A DNA stretch of 64,000 nucleotides, from NCBI RefSeq assembly GCF_947170395.1, contig NZ_CAMVTE010000003.1, positions 42,444-106,443 of the forward strand, read 5' to 3'. The notes under the pieces are model-generated. The model saw only the letters and a list, made by a program, of their open reading frames with translations. It had not been told where the DNA came from and did no database searches. The stretch's first letter is position 1; each line of letters opens with the position of its first letter. Of the stretch, positions 7,815 through 16,447 are shown piece by piece. This stretch comes from an uncultured Methanobrevibacter sp. Lineage in GTDB: Archaea > Methanobacteriota > Methanobacteria > Methanobacteriales > Methanobacteriaceae. The translations under genes were made by a program, and so were the position numbers.

Positions 7815-8924
7815 TCACTCGTACCTCAATGCTTCTGTCGGAGGCAATTTCATTGCCTTGATTGCAGGATAAAGACCTCCTATGATTCCAACCACAATAG
7901 CTATTGAAAATGCCTGGATAAATATCTTAGGTGTAAACAGCGGGCTGATTCCCATTTGCGGACCTAAAAGAGTGCATGCTGCAAATCCGATTACAGAACC
8001 TATGATTGCTGAGACGATTGTAATCACTAATGATTCGCCGACAATCATGGTTAAAATTTTCTTATTTGACCATCCGACAGCTTTTAACACTCCGATTTCA
8101 CGAGTTCTCTCAAACACTGACATCAGCATTGTGTTTATGATGCCGAGACCTCCAACAACAATAGCAAGAAGGGATATTGCCCATGTGGATGCCTGAAGCA
8201 TGTTCAGCATATCTCCCATCTGCTGCATTTCCATGACTGATGTTATTGTTGCAATATCATCACCGTAAAGTTCATCAATCTTATCTGCAACTGCCTGAGG
8301 GTCTTCGCCTTTCTTGACTTTAACGTAGATGTTTGATATTGAATCCTCATCATCCATCAGGTCCCCAACCTTGGAAATTGATGTGAAAACGCCGCCGGCC
8401 ATGTTCTGGTCACCGGTTTCATAGATTCCCACGATTTCGAATTCCTCGCCGTCTATCTTGATGTTGTCTCCGACTTTATAGTTATTGTCTTCAGCATATA
8501 TTTCACCTAAAATTGCTTCTGAAGCATTGTCCTTGAAGATTCTTCCTTCCTTCATGGAAATATCCGCCAGAGTAGTTCCTTCAGGATCAATTCCTATCAA
8601 AGTATTCATATAGTCATCACCGACCGAAGTCAGGACAACGTAAATAGGATATGCCTCCTCAACTCCTGAAACATTAGCAATTTTTTCTGTCCAGTTTGCA
8701 TCGATGGTGTTGGTTCCGTAAGCCGAATCCCCAGTTTCCTTACCTGAAATTGAAAAGTCGGCACCTCCCGCATGAATTGTATCTTCAAAGGTATTGACTA
8801 ACCCATCTGTGATTCCACCAAGAGCAACTATCACTATAATTCCAATTGCAATTCCTACAATCGCCAGAATTGCACTGTTCTTTCTCCTGAATGGATTTTT
8901 AAGAATAAATTTTAAAAATGACAT
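7815..8924 (-). CDS. FtsX/MacB-like ABC transporter permease
   Basis: A 369-residue permease with an N-terminal membrane helix (about residues 25-45), an extracytoplasmic MacB-type core domain with motifs such as EEAYPIYVV and EFEIVGIYETGD, and three C-terminal helices beginning at ASTWAISLLAIVVGG and the segment RTREIGVLKAVGWS. This is the classic MacB permease order. The start at 8924 (MSFLKF) is chosen because the longer in-frame extension would run through the promoter and a palindrome. The gene is divergent from a DUF3781 gene. Confidence 0.88.
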   Translation of the reverse strand: MSFLKFILKNPFRRKNSAILAIVGIAIGIIVIVALGGITDGLVNTFEDTIHAGGADFSISGKETGDSAYGTNTIDANWTEKIANVSGVEEAYPIYVVLTSVGDDYMNTLIGIDPEGTTLADISMKEGRIFKDNASEAILGEIYAEDNNYKVGDNIKIDGEEFEIVGIYETGDQNMAGGVFTSISKVGDLMDDEDSISNIYVKVKKGEDPQAVADKIDELYGDDIATITSVMEMQQMGDMLNMLQASTWAISLLAIVVGGLGIINTMLMSVFERTREIGVLKAVGWSNKKILTMIVGESLVITIVSAIIGSVIGFAACTLLGPQMGISPLFTPKIFIQAFSIAIVVGIIGGLYPAIKAMKLPPTEALRYE

Positions 8925-8940
8925 AATACTAAATAGTATT
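8925..8940. promoter_or_regulatory. Palindrome AATACT-N4-AGTATT between divergent genes
   Basis: A perfect 6+6 inverted repeat abuts the permease start codon and lies just before a TATA-like stretch (ATATATAAATA, about 8945-8955) suited to the rightward DUF3781 gene. Its position suits a regulator controlling both directions, perhaps the small divergent protein itself, but that is inference. Confidence 0.45.
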
Positions 8941-8997
8941 GTAATATATAAATAACTAATTACGCCATCTACCAAGATGCAAAAAACGGGTGTTGAA

Positions 8998-9237
8998 ATG
9001 CATAAGCAGACTTTGATTGAAAATATTGATAAGATACATACGACTGAAATGGGAATTGGAAGAATTCAGAAGAACCTGGAAATTACAGACGAGCCAGTGA
9101 GCTACTGCATTTCCAAATTAAAGCAGGAAAATTCTGTTGTTAGTAAAGAAGGCAAAAATTACTATGTTGATGTTGATGACTGCATAATAACCATAAATTC
9201 AAGCAGTTTTACAATAATAACTGCTCATAAAAAATAA
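8998..9237 (+). CDS. DUF3781 family protein
   Basis: A roughly 80-residue protein matching the DUF3781 pattern: the IHTTEMGIGRIQKNL segment near the N-terminus, a central cysteine (SYCISKLK), and the C-terminal GKNYYVDVDDCIITINSSS followed by FTIITAHK. The ATG at 8998 is used because GGGTGTT lies before it; an in-frame ATG at 8977 would add seven residues. It is divergent from the MacB-like exporter, an arrangement often seen with regulators or small partner proteins, although no DNA-binding motif is certain here. Confidence 0.7.
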   Translation: MHKQTLIENIDKIHTTEMGIGRIQKNLEITDEPVSYCISKLKQENSVVSKEGKNYYVDVDDCIITINSSSFTIITAHKK

Positions 9238-9240
9238 TTT

Positions 9241-9279
9241 TAATAAAAAAAGTAAAAAAGAAGAGATTAAAAATCTCTT
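9241..9279 (-). terminator. Stem-loop terminator of fbp
   Basis: An 8-bp perfect stem (9261-9268 with 9272-9279, loop of three) lies five bases beyond the fbp stop codon. On the minus strand a T-rich run follows (A-run at 9244-9260 on the plus strand). Confidence 0.6.
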
Positions 9280-9284
9280 TAAAT

Positions 9285-10379
9285 CTAATCCATATCTTCA
9301 AATCTGGATTCTAATTTTTCCATTACACCAGGAAGTGAAGTGTATTCCATTTCTTCAGCAGGTAATCTGTGAGGTTCGAATGGACCGTGTCTTCTGATGT
9401 AAGTTGCGATTTTAGCAGCTTGTTCACGGGTTGGGTCGAATGCAGGATCATCGAATAAGTCGACTGGTCCGATTAATTCACCGTTAGCTACTTGGAAACC
9501 TAATCCTACTACTCTAGGTGGTCCGTCAAATCTGATTGGGTTTGCTTCCATTTCAGATACAGGCATCATTGGACCGTTGTGGGATCCTCTCATCCATCCA
9601 CTTACCATGTGTGGGAATGCAAATGGATCTACACATTCACCGTTTGCAGGGAAACCAGATTGTGCTCTTACGATACATACTGGGTCGTCTTTACCGACGT
9701 ATTCTCCAGCCATTAAGTTTAATCTTTCGGTACTTATTGCAGCTGCGATTTCACCGTTTTTCTTCCATACTCTTTTGATTACGTATCTTCCGGTGGAACC
9801 GATTAATGCAAGCAAGTCGTACATTTCTTCAGGACAGTTTAAGATAACTTTTCTGTGTTCGATTACATCGAATACTTCAAATTTGAATCCATCGTGTAAT
9901 GATGGGTCGATTACAAGACCTGCAGTGTTGAATGGATCTGCAAACATTCTGAATACTGGCAAGTTGAATGCACCAGGTTCGGTTTTGTCACAGCAGAATA
10001 CTAAAACAGGATCAGATGGTCTTTCTTCGAATTCCATTTCTGCTACACCAGGACCCATACCTTTGATGTTACCAGAGAAAGTATCAGATAATAAGTCTTG
10101 ACCTGCACCGTATAATTTTAATTCACGTGCTCTTTCAGTAGCTTTCATGAATGCATCATATGCGGTTTTGTGTACTTCTTCGTTTTCTTCCCCTTTATCG
10201 TGGGTCATGATTAAGTCTATGTCGTCTCCGCAACGGGAGATATAGTAATCTTTTAAGATATCGGTTTCTAAAGCTTCGTTTAAAACTTCATCACAGATAT
10301 CCATTAATTCAGGGTGTGCGACACAGTGTCCGGACACACTTCCAATATCAGCTTTAATTACACTAACAGTAGTTTTCAT
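9285..10379 (-). CDS. fbp: Fructose-1,6-bisphosphate aldolase/phosphatase (archaeal type)
   Basis: The 364-residue protein matches the bifunctional archaeal/bacterial gluconeogenic enzyme that condenses triose phosphates and then dephosphorylates fructose-1,6-bisphosphate. Visible family marks are KADIGSVSGHCVAHPE at the N-terminus (metal ligands), SRCGDDIDLIMTHDKG, YGAGQDLLSD, DKTEPGAFNLP and the C-terminal RRHGPFEPHRLP. Length is standard. The codon use is notably uniform, as for a highly expressed gene. A GAGGTTAT ribosome binding sequence precedes the ATG, and an 8-bp palindrome lies in its leader at 10396-10415. Confidence 0.96.
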   Translation of the reverse strand: MKTTVSVIKADIGSVSGHCVAHPELMDICDEVLNEALETDILKDYYISRCGDDIDLIMTHDKGEENEEVHKTAYDAFMKATERARELKLYGAGQDLLSDTFSGNIKGMGPGVAEMEFEERPSDPVLVFCCDKTEPGAFNLPVFRMFADPFNTAGLVIDPSLHDGFKFEVFDVIEHRKVILNCPEEMYDLLALIGSTGRYVIKRVWKKNGEIAAAISTERLNLMAGEYVGKDDPVCIVRAQSGFPANGECVDPFAFPHMVSGWMRGSHNGPMMPVSEMEANPIRFDGPPRVVGLGFQVANGELIGPVDLFDDPAFDPTREQAAKIATYIRRHGPFEPHRLPAEEMEYTSLPGVMEKLESRFEDMD

Positions 10380-10395
10380 TTTAATAACCTCAAAA

Positions 10396-10415
10396 TAGTA
10401 AATTAATATTTACTA
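10396..10415 (-). promoter_or_regulatory. Palindrome in the fbp leader
   Basis: TAGTAAAT and ATTTACTA form a perfect 8-bp inverted repeat with a 4-base centre, 17 bp upstream of the fbp start codon. It could be an operator or a leader hairpin. Confidence 0.35.
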
Positions 10416-10496
10416 GACATTTGTTATTTTTGATTTGCATACTATTTAATTATTGTTGTCTTAAATATCATAATACTTAAAAAAAGGATACTTTTC

Positions 10497-10592
10497 ATGC
10501 CCCCCCCATTATTTTATAGGATCATGGTTATGCCAACTTTCAATGTTTTAAGGCAAAAAACCGGAAAATATTATATTACATACTTGTCATGA
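10497..10592 (+). other. Short reading frame opening with a run of eight C
   Basis: An ATG directly precedes eight consecutive C bases (10500-10507), very unusual in this AT-rich DNA. The frame gives 31 residues and stops at 10592. Another frame (about 10552-10745) stays open for some 64 codons without a good start. Fragments such as KTGKYYIT hint at a decayed gene, possibly a transposase, but I cannot identify it. No intact gene is claimed here. Confidence 0.2.
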
Positions 10593-10675
10593 AGCAGACA
10601 GTGAATTTGATAATGGAAATGGTATGCATTTTTCTTCATTAGCTGAAGTTTATATAACTTGGAAATGTTTGAACC

Positions 10676-10880
10676 TCTCCGGCTTAAAGAAGCTGGAGAA
10701 TTCTTGCACAAAAATGTTAAATACTTACAGACACATAAACATTTAGTGAAAGATTGGAAGGTAAAAACCTTTTAGAGGTTCAGCCTACAAGTCCTTGTCG
10801 CCGCAGGTGACGACTTTCCATAATTCATTATGGTCAATTAGGTGGCTGTAGGTTCTTCATTCTTCATATACCCTTTTTAT
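10676..10880 (+). ncRNA. Candidate small structured RNA between fbp and thiI
   Basis: A TATA-like box (TTTATATAA, 10649-10657) is followed about 20-25 bp later by a 9-bp hairpin (10677-10685 with 10690-10698, one G-U pair). Then comes a GC-richer block in which CCTACA (10784-10789) can pair with TGTAGG (10847-10852) around two hairpins: 10797-10802/10806-10811 and a perfect 10818-10823/10828-10833. A T-rich stretch begins near 10867. No protein-coding frame accounts for this structure. It could equally be the structured end of a decayed mobile element. Confidence 0.35.
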
Positions 10881-11007
10881 ACTTTTGTTTTGAATTAAAT
10901 CTATGAATTCGCTATTGTCTCGTTCTACACTTTGAAAAATGGACCCTGCCATTATATCAGCCATTGGCAAACCGCTGTAATGAATTGAATTAGTCTGCCT
11001 AAAAACC

Positions 11008-11185
11008 TAATTGGTAAAAATCTTATAAGGAAAGGTCGTAAATTCAGAATCATCAAAGTGAACTATTATGTCACAACCAACAAAAACGGAATTGTCCAAA
11101 AGATTTAGGTAAAAAAGGCAAAACCTACAAGGTCAAAGTGACTTTCGCCAAAGCCACAATAAAAACAAATGTAAAAGTAAAGTAG
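11008..11185 (+). pseudogene. Remnant of an adhesin-like surface protein C-terminus
   Basis: The last codons read LGKKGKTYKVKVTFAKATIK and end VKVK-stop at 11185, a pattern seen at the ends of large methanogen adhesin-like proteins. Just upstream, in another frame, VNYYVTTNKNGIVQK is readable before a stop at about 11104, so a frameshift separates the two pieces. No start codon or ribosome binding site is present. It is likely the leftover of a larger gene, consistent with the intact adhesin-like gene at the right end of the window. Confidence 0.5.
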
Positions 11186-11214
11186 AAGAATCATCTCTTC
11201 TACTAAATTTTTTT
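11182..11214. terminator. Stem-loop between the adhesin remnant and thiI
   Basis: GTAGAAGA (11182-11189) pairs perfectly with TCTTCTAC (11196-11203), followed on the plus strand by a seven-T run (11208-11214). It overlaps the remnant's stop codon and abuts the convergent thiI stop. Confidence 0.6.
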
Positions 11215-12367
11215 AATATAATTTTCTAATATTTTCAAAAGCCTTTTGGACTTCCTCATCCTGGTTCATATCTTCACAGGCGTGTTTTACACGGTCCAAA
11301 TCAGCGCGGGTTTCCGGATATCTCGGAACGGCACTGCATCCACCATCGTCAATCTTGGAGATTTCGAATGTTCCTATTTTCTTGGCGATTTCGGTAATCT
11401 CTTCCTTGTCAAGGCCTATCAGAGGAGACAATATCGGCATGTCAACACCATATCTGGTGGCCAATATGTTGGATAAAGTCTGTGAAGCCACCTGACCGAC
11501 ACTGCTTCCGTCAACGATTGCATCCGCCCCCAGTTTAACAGCCAACTTTTCGGCTATCTTATACATTCCTGATTTACATAAAACACAGGTCATCTTTTCG
11601 GGAGCCTTTTGTTTGGCAACTGTAAGATATTCCCCATAATCTATGACACGTTTCTTGATTGGTGTACCCTTCGCATAAATATTAAGCTGATTTACTAACG
11701 CATTGAAGTTTTCAGTGACTTTCGGGCCTGAAAAAGGATCATTGTTACAGTGCAGAGCGACAACCTCACAACCCCTTTTCATCATCAGATATGCTGCTAC
11801 AGGTGAGTCTATTCCGCTTGAAAGCAAAACAACAACTTTTCCTTGAGTTCCCAATGGCAATCCGCCAGGACCTTTAATCTTTTCATGGAAAATGAAGGTA
11901 TCGTCTTCCCTGACTTCAACAAAAATGGTCAAATCGGGATTTGTCAGGTCAACCGGAGCTAGAACCTTATTTCTGACAACCCCTCCACAGTGCGCTGCCA
12001 TTTCCTGTGAAGTGAAGTCATGTGTTCCCACACGGCGACATTTAATGGCAAATTTCGTATTCTCATCCAATATGTCTTCAGCCATCAGCTCTTCAACATA
12101 TTCGCCTAAGGTTTTATCAATGTCCTCATAGGTTGTTTTTGTTGAGGTTGCCGGAGAGTATGAAACGACTCCGAATACCCTGTTTAACTTTTCAATTCCA
12201 TCATCAAAGTCTTCAGGATGAATATAGATTCTTCCCTGATTTCTGTCAACTTCGCATTCAAAAGTAGCTTGAATATTTTTAACTAGCTTTCTTTCAAAAC
12301 GTGACCTTATTTTAGGACTTTTAAGACCTATTTCACCATATCTTGCAATAATTAAATCATAATTCAT
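11213..12367 (-). CDS. thiI: tRNA 4-thiouridine synthase ThiI
   Basis: The 384-residue protein has the ThiI order: an N-terminal ferredoxin-like part starting YDLIIARYGEIGLKS, a THUMP domain (about residues 60-165), and a PP-loop ATP pyrophosphatase domain with LLSSGIDSPVAAYLM near residue 181 and the substrate-site CVLCKSGM. It ends without the C-terminal rhodanese domain found in enteric ThiI, which is usual in archaea. The role is tRNA U8 thiolation, and possibly sulfur supply for thiamine; thiC is also in this window. Confidence 0.93.
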   Translation of the reverse strand: MNYDLIIARYGEIGLKSPKIRSRFERKLVKNIQATFECEVDRNQGRIYIHPEDFDDGIEKLNRVFGVVSYSPATSTKTTYEDIDKTLGEYVEELMAEDILDENTKFAIKCRRVGTHDFTSQEMAAHCGGVVRNKVLAPVDLTNPDLTIFVEVREDDTFIFHEKIKGPGGLPLGTQGKVVVLLSSGIDSPVAAYLMMKRGCEVVALHCNNDPFSGPKVTENFNALVNQLNIYAKGTPIKKRVIDYGEYLTVAKQKAPEKMTCVLCKSGMYKIAEKLAVKLGADAIVDGSSVGQVASQTLSNILATRYGVDMPILSPLIGLDKEEITEIAKKIGTFEISKIDDGGCSAVPRYPETRADLDRVKHACEDMNQDEEVQKAFENIRKLY

Positions 12368-12492
12368 TTAAACAACTCTCAAAATTTAAGTGCACGCTGA
12401 AAAAAATAGCAATCCCTTCTATACTAGTTTTTAAATATAACAGCAAGTATAATTTTAATTTGACACACTAATAAATATTATGTTTGATTAAT

Positions 12493-12526
12493 GAAAAAAA
12501 TAAGAAAGGATAGAAAATTATCCTTT
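12493..12526 (-). terminator. Stem-loop terminator of alaS
   Basis: AAAGGATA (12505-12512) pairs perfectly with TATCCTTT (12519-12526), overlapping the end of alaS. On the minus strand a seven-T run follows (A-run at 12493-12499 on the plus strand). Confidence 0.6.
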
Positions 12527-15214
12527 GATAAAATCTATTGCTGTCTGGATTGCTTCATCCATCTTGTCTGTGTTTTTACCTGCGCCCTGCGCTAATGTCA
12601 GACGGCCTCCGCCGCCTCCGCCCAATACGCCTGCTGCGGTTTTGATAATTTCATTGATTTTGACTCCATTATCTATTGCGGTATCTGAAGCTGCACCGAC
12701 AATGTTACCGTTATTGTTTCCCATGATAACGACATCTGCCTTTCCGTTGTCTGTGAAGTCTGTGGCCATCTTTTGAAGTTCCTTGAAGTCCGCTTCAATC
12801 AATTGGCTGACAACCTTCATGCCGTTGATTTCTTCAAACTCATCAGCCAATGAGTTCATTTTCAGGCTGGCGATTTCTGATTTTAAGCGGTCGATTTCGT
12901 TTTTCTGTGATTTCCATTCTGTAAAGAACCTTTCACATGTTTTCGGCAATTGGTCATTGTCGACGCTGAACACTGAAGCGCTTGACCTTAAAAGTTCGCT
13001 GTCATGCTGCATTGAATCGATTGCTGCAAGGCCTGCTGAAAAGTCAATCCTTTCAACACCGTCCTGAACCCTTTCTGTCTTGTTGATTTTGATAGGTCCG
13101 ACGACACCTGTCCTCATGACGTGTGTACCTGCACATGCCTGCACGTCAACACCAGGTATTTTGACTACACGAATCATCTTGCCCGGAACGATACCTCCCT
13201 GATAGAGCACGAATCCGTACAATTCCTGTGCCTCATCCCTTGTGTGGAACTGGATGTCCAAATCGATGTTGTCCATGACGTATTCGTTTGCAAGCTTTTC
13301 GATTTCGTTTAATTCCTCTTGAGTTATACGCTTGTAGTGTGACAAGTCTATACGTGCCCTTGTAAGGCCGTTTTGAGAACCTGCCTGCCAAATGTGCTGG
13401 CCCAGTACCTTCCTTGCAGCGGCGATTACAAGGTGTGTTCCTGTGTGGTGGCGCGCAAGGGTGATTCTTCTTTGCCAATCTATTTCGCCTGCGGCTTTCT
13501 TGCCGACCACATCGTTTTCAAGCTCGCCATCTACATGATGAAGGACAACATTGTCAACCTTTTCAGCATGTTTTATTTTAATGACATTTCCGTCGATGGA
13601 AACTTCACCTATATCGGAAGGTTGACCTCCTCCTTCAGGGTAGAATGTTGTTTTATCGAAGATGAGACATTGGTCCCCGTCCTTTTCAACCATGCCCAAA
13701 ACTTCAGCTTCAAAATCCTTCTGGTAGAAATCCTTATAGAACAGCAACTCTGTTTCTGGGAAGTCGACTTTGAATGTGGCTTTTTTATTGGTTGTATCCT
13801 TTTCGTGGGCTCCTGCAACCTGGGTGAAGAAATTGTCCGGAACATTGACGGTGAAACCGTCACCTGCCATTTCAACAACTGTTTCCGGAGGAATTCCGTG
13901 TGCATCATACAAGTCTATTAAAATATCAAGAGGCATTTCTGATTTGCCCTCTTTTTTAAGCCTTTTGATTGTTCTTTTGACAATGCTTTTTCCTTTCTTG
14001 ACTGTGTTTGCATACCTTTCCTCTTCAAGAGTGATGATGTTCATGATATGGCCTTCACTGTCACGGATTTCAGGATAGAACTTTGAGAGGAAATCAAGCT
14101 GGATTGCCATGACATCGGCTAAGGACTCTTTCATGTTCAATTCTTTCATGAAGCGGATGGTTCTTCTTAAAACCAGACGTGCGAGGTATCCTTCTTTAAC
14201 GTTGGACGGAATGATTCCGTCTGCAAGCATGAAAGCAAGACATCTTGTGTGGTCTGCAATGATGTAAATAGCTTCCATCGGTTCTGCGGCTTTCAGGTAT
14301 TCCTCCAAGGAGAGATTTAAAGATTCAGCCACTTGAGCTCTGAGCTCCTTTAAATCCCCAATATCTTCAATGTCCATCATACCTGCAATCTGAGCGTTTC
14401 TGCCCTGAATGTCCTCATTGATTTCGACTCCAGTGAGCTCTTTTAACTTGTCCACGACCGGTGCGAAACATGCATCATACGCTGTCGGGGTTCCCTGTGA
14501 AATCCATGCTATCCTTTCAAGACCGTAACCGGTATCAACAACCTTGATAGGAATTTCCTTTTTGGTGCCGTCTTCCAGGGTTTCGTATTGTATAAATACT
14601 AAAGTTGCAAGCTCCACTCCCCTGCAGCACACCTCATAACACGGACCTTCATTACCTCCGCCTGCCCACCAGGACTTGATGAAGGTAATCTCTTCTGTGT
14701 TGATTCCAATGTGTGCAAAGAACTCATGACATAGCCTGATGGTTTCATCCTCCCAGTAGATGAAATCGTCCTCCTTGTTGATGACTGTGTGGGTTCCCAT
14801 TGTAAAGCAAGTCATGTGACGGCCTGTTCTTCCGACATTGTCAACGTCGTTGAGTCTTATGGATGGTTGGGCCATCTCGATAGGGTTTGCCGGTGGCTTT
14901 ACAAGGCCTGATGTAATCCAAGGCTGGAAACAGAAGATGGATGCGCCTACAAGGAATACGTCATCCCTCCATCTTTTAGCCAAAACGGGATATCTGTGGA
15001 CATGAGTGTGCCCTTCGCTTTCTAAAAATTCTCTAAAAACTTGCTGGATTTCATATAAGTTGTATGAATTTTCAGTTGCAGGATTGTTGATGAATTCATA
15101 CTCATCACACGGAGCGTCCCCACATGTGTCTCTGTCGACCTGTGAGTAGAACTCCTGACCGCAAGTTTTGCAAGTCTGTTTTTTATAACCGAGTTCGTCA
15201 AAAATTTCTACCAT
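12518..15214 (-). CDS. alaS: Alanyl-tRNA synthetase
   Basis: An archaeal-type AlaRS of about 898 residues. It begins with the zinc-like CxxC region CKTCGQEFYSQ, typical of archaeal AlaRS, followed by the class II catalytic core with RLNDVDNVGRTGRHMTCFTM, the editing domain with ARHHTGTHLVIAA and the C-terminal CAGTH motif, and a glycine-rich end (LGGGGGGRLTLAQGAG, C-Ala domain with DHHA1-type motif). The ATG at 15214 is preferred to an in-frame TTG at 15223. It marks the left border of the accessory island. Confidence 0.96.
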   Translation of the reverse strand: MVEIFDELGYKKQTCKTCGQEFYSQVDRDTCGDAPCDEYEFINNPATENSYNLYEIQQVFREFLESEGHTHVHRYPVLAKRWRDDVFLVGASIFCFQPWITSGLVKPPANPIEMAQPSIRLNDVDNVGRTGRHMTCFTMGTHTVINKEDDFIYWEDETIRLCHEFFAHIGINTEEITFIKSWWAGGGNEGPCYEVCCRGVELATLVFIQYETLEDGTKKEIPIKVVDTGYGLERIAWISQGTPTAYDACFAPVVDKLKELTGVEINEDIQGRNAQIAGMMDIEDIGDLKELRAQVAESLNLSLEEYLKAAEPMEAIYIIADHTRCLAFMLADGIIPSNVKEGYLARLVLRRTIRFMKELNMKESLADVMAIQLDFLSKFYPEIRDSEGHIMNIITLEEERYANTVKKGKSIVKRTIKRLKKEGKSEMPLDILIDLYDAHGIPPETVVEMAGDGFTVNVPDNFFTQVAGAHEKDTTNKKATFKVDFPETELLFYKDFYQKDFEAEVLGMVEKDGDQCLIFDKTTFYPEGGGQPSDIGEVSIDGNVIKIKHAEKVDNVVLHHVDGELENDVVGKKAAGEIDWQRRITLARHHTGTHLVIAAARKVLGQHIWQAGSQNGLTRARIDLSHYKRITQEELNEIEKLANEYVMDNIDLDIQFHTRDEAQELYGFVLYQGGIVPGKMIRVVKIPGVDVQACAGTHVMRTGVVGPIKINKTERVQDGVERIDFSAGLAAIDSMQHDSELLRSSASVFSVDNDQLPKTCERFFTEWKSQKNEIDRLKSEIASLKMNSLADEFEEINGMKVVSQLIEADFKELQKMATDFTDNGKADVVIMGNNNGNIVGAASDTAIDNGVKINEIIKTAAGVLGGGGGGRLTLAQGAGKNTDKMDEAIQTAIDFIKG

Positions 15215-15354
15215 AATAATCAATCTAAATTGTTTATTAGTAGATATTATGTTTTTTGTGTAATAAATAAATTTATGAAATTTGCGAATTTGAAAAATAT
15301 TCTAAATTCAATTTATCAAATTGAAATCAATATTGGAATAAAAATTTATAAAAA

Positions 15355-15365
15355 TTTATATATAA
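15355..15365 (+). promoter_or_regulatory. TATA box of the XRE-ImmA-PIN operon
   Basis: TTTATATATAA lies 42 bp before the chosen ATG at 15407, the right distance for a short leader. The surrounding sequence contains two near copies of AAAATTTATA. Confidence 0.45.
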
Positions 15366-15406
15366 TTTATTCCAAAAATATAGACCATATTGTGAGGCTG
15401 GAAAAA

Positions 15407-15733
15407 ATGGTAAGTACAATTGGAGATAGAATTAAAAAACTACGAAATGAGAATAATTTCACACAAAAACAAGTTGCAGATTATTTAGGATTTAAACAAA
15501 CTCAAATTGCAAAGTTAGAAAGTAATGACCGTACATTAAAATCTTCATCATTAAATAAACTTTGTGAATTGTATGATTGCACTCCAGAATACATTTTAGA
15601 TGGTGTTGGTGAATATTCCATAAAAAAATTTAAATTCAGATCAAATAAAAACAACCTTGATTTAAATACATTGGCTAACATGAATAGGATAATTAAAAAT
15701 TTGAAACATTTAAATGAATTAAATGGTGATTAA
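15407..15733 (+). CDS. XRE-family helix-turn-helix regulator
   Basis: A 108-residue protein with an N-terminal Cro/C1-type HTH: IGDRIKKLRNENNFTQKQVA then DYLGFKQTQIAKLESNDRTL and a closing helix around LYDCTPEYILDG. The long open frame extends to 15230, but the ATG at 15407 is chosen because the HTH begins directly after it, a GTGAGG ribosome-binding-like element lies before it, and the upstream part spans the TATA box. It is the first gene of a unit with an ImmA/IrrE peptidase and a PIN fragment, so it is probably the autorepressor or antitoxin-like part. Confidence 0.88.
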   Translation: MVSTIGDRIKKLRNENNFTQKQVADYLGFKQTQIAKLESNDRTLKSSSLNKLCELYDCTPEYILDGVGEYSIKKFKFRSNKNNLDLNTLANMNRIIKNLKHLNELNGD

Positions 15734-16447
15734 ATGAATTTCTTCAAGCTTAATGAACTAGCTATAGAATTCAGGTCAGATATCGGGATAAACCATAGCG
15801 ACCCAATTGATTTTTTTCCATTGATTACAAATAAATTAAAAAATCTGACAATAGCCTTTCTAGAAATGGATGATGAAATCAGCGGAGCATGTTACAAATT
15901 TGACACACAAAAGATTATGTTTATCAACTCCAATCATTCAAAGGGACGGCAAAGATTTACTGCCGCACATGAAATATATCATTTATTCTATGACAATACT
16001 CCATTTACAATCTGCAACATCAACAGCGATGATGAAATCGAAAAAGATGCTGATAATTTCGCATCCTTCCTATTAATGCCTATAAATGCATTATACAATT
16101 ATAAAAAAGATAACAATATTGAAAAATGGGATTTGAATTTGATTATCGATTGCGAACAATACTATCAGATATCACATGAATCCCTCATTTACAGATTAAA
16201 AAACAATGATGAAATAACATTTGAAGAATATATCTCATTCAAAGGGGATGTTAAACTCAATGCCCACCGCAGAGGATATGATTCCAGTTTATATGAGCCT
16301 TATATCTCAAAAAACTACACATTAGGAAATTATGTGCGTTTGGTTGAAGAGGCCTTTGAAAAGGAACTGATTTCAAATGCAAGAAAAGACGAATACCTCC
16401 TTGATGCATTTTTGGATGATTTAGTATACAATATGGAGGATTTATGA
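15734..16447 (+). CDS. ImmA/IrrE-family metallopeptidase
   Basis: A 237-residue protein with the zinc-peptidase motif HEIYH at residues 79-83 inside RFTAAHEIYHLFYD, and a following DADNFASFLLMP that supplies the third ligand region. The family cleaves XRE-type repressors, as ImmA does for the ICEBs1 repressor, and IrrE in Deinococcus. The start directly follows the stop of the XRE gene, so the two are a regulator/peptidase pair. The C-terminal 100 residues are not recognised. The pair is common in mobile elements and toxin-antitoxin-like modules. Confidence 0.87.
   Translation: MNFFKLNELAIEFRSDIGINHSDPIDFFPLITNKLKNLTIAFLEMDDEISGACYKFDTQKIMFINSNHSKGRQRFTAAHEIYHLFYDNTPFTICNINSDDEIEKDADNFASFLLMPINALYNYKKDNNIEKWDLNLIIDCEQYYQISHESLIYRLKNNDEITFEEYISFKGDVKLNAHRRGYDSSLYEPYISKNYTLGNYVRLVEEAFEKELISNARKDEYLLDAFLDDLVYNMEDL

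Noticed and set aside
10784..10852. A cis-acting riboswitch of fbp
   Set aside because: It is about 400 bases from the fbp start and the TATA box and T-rich end are arranged for the opposite strand.
13373..13921. A 182-codon plus-strand reading frame antisense to alaS
   Set aside because: It is the shadow of the strongly conserved alaS gene; its translation shows no domain and no ribosome binding site.
15230..15406. N-terminal extension of the XRE regulator
   Set aside because: The extension crosses the TATA box and has no similarity to HTH regulators; the ATG at 15407 is preceded by a ribosome-binding-like element.
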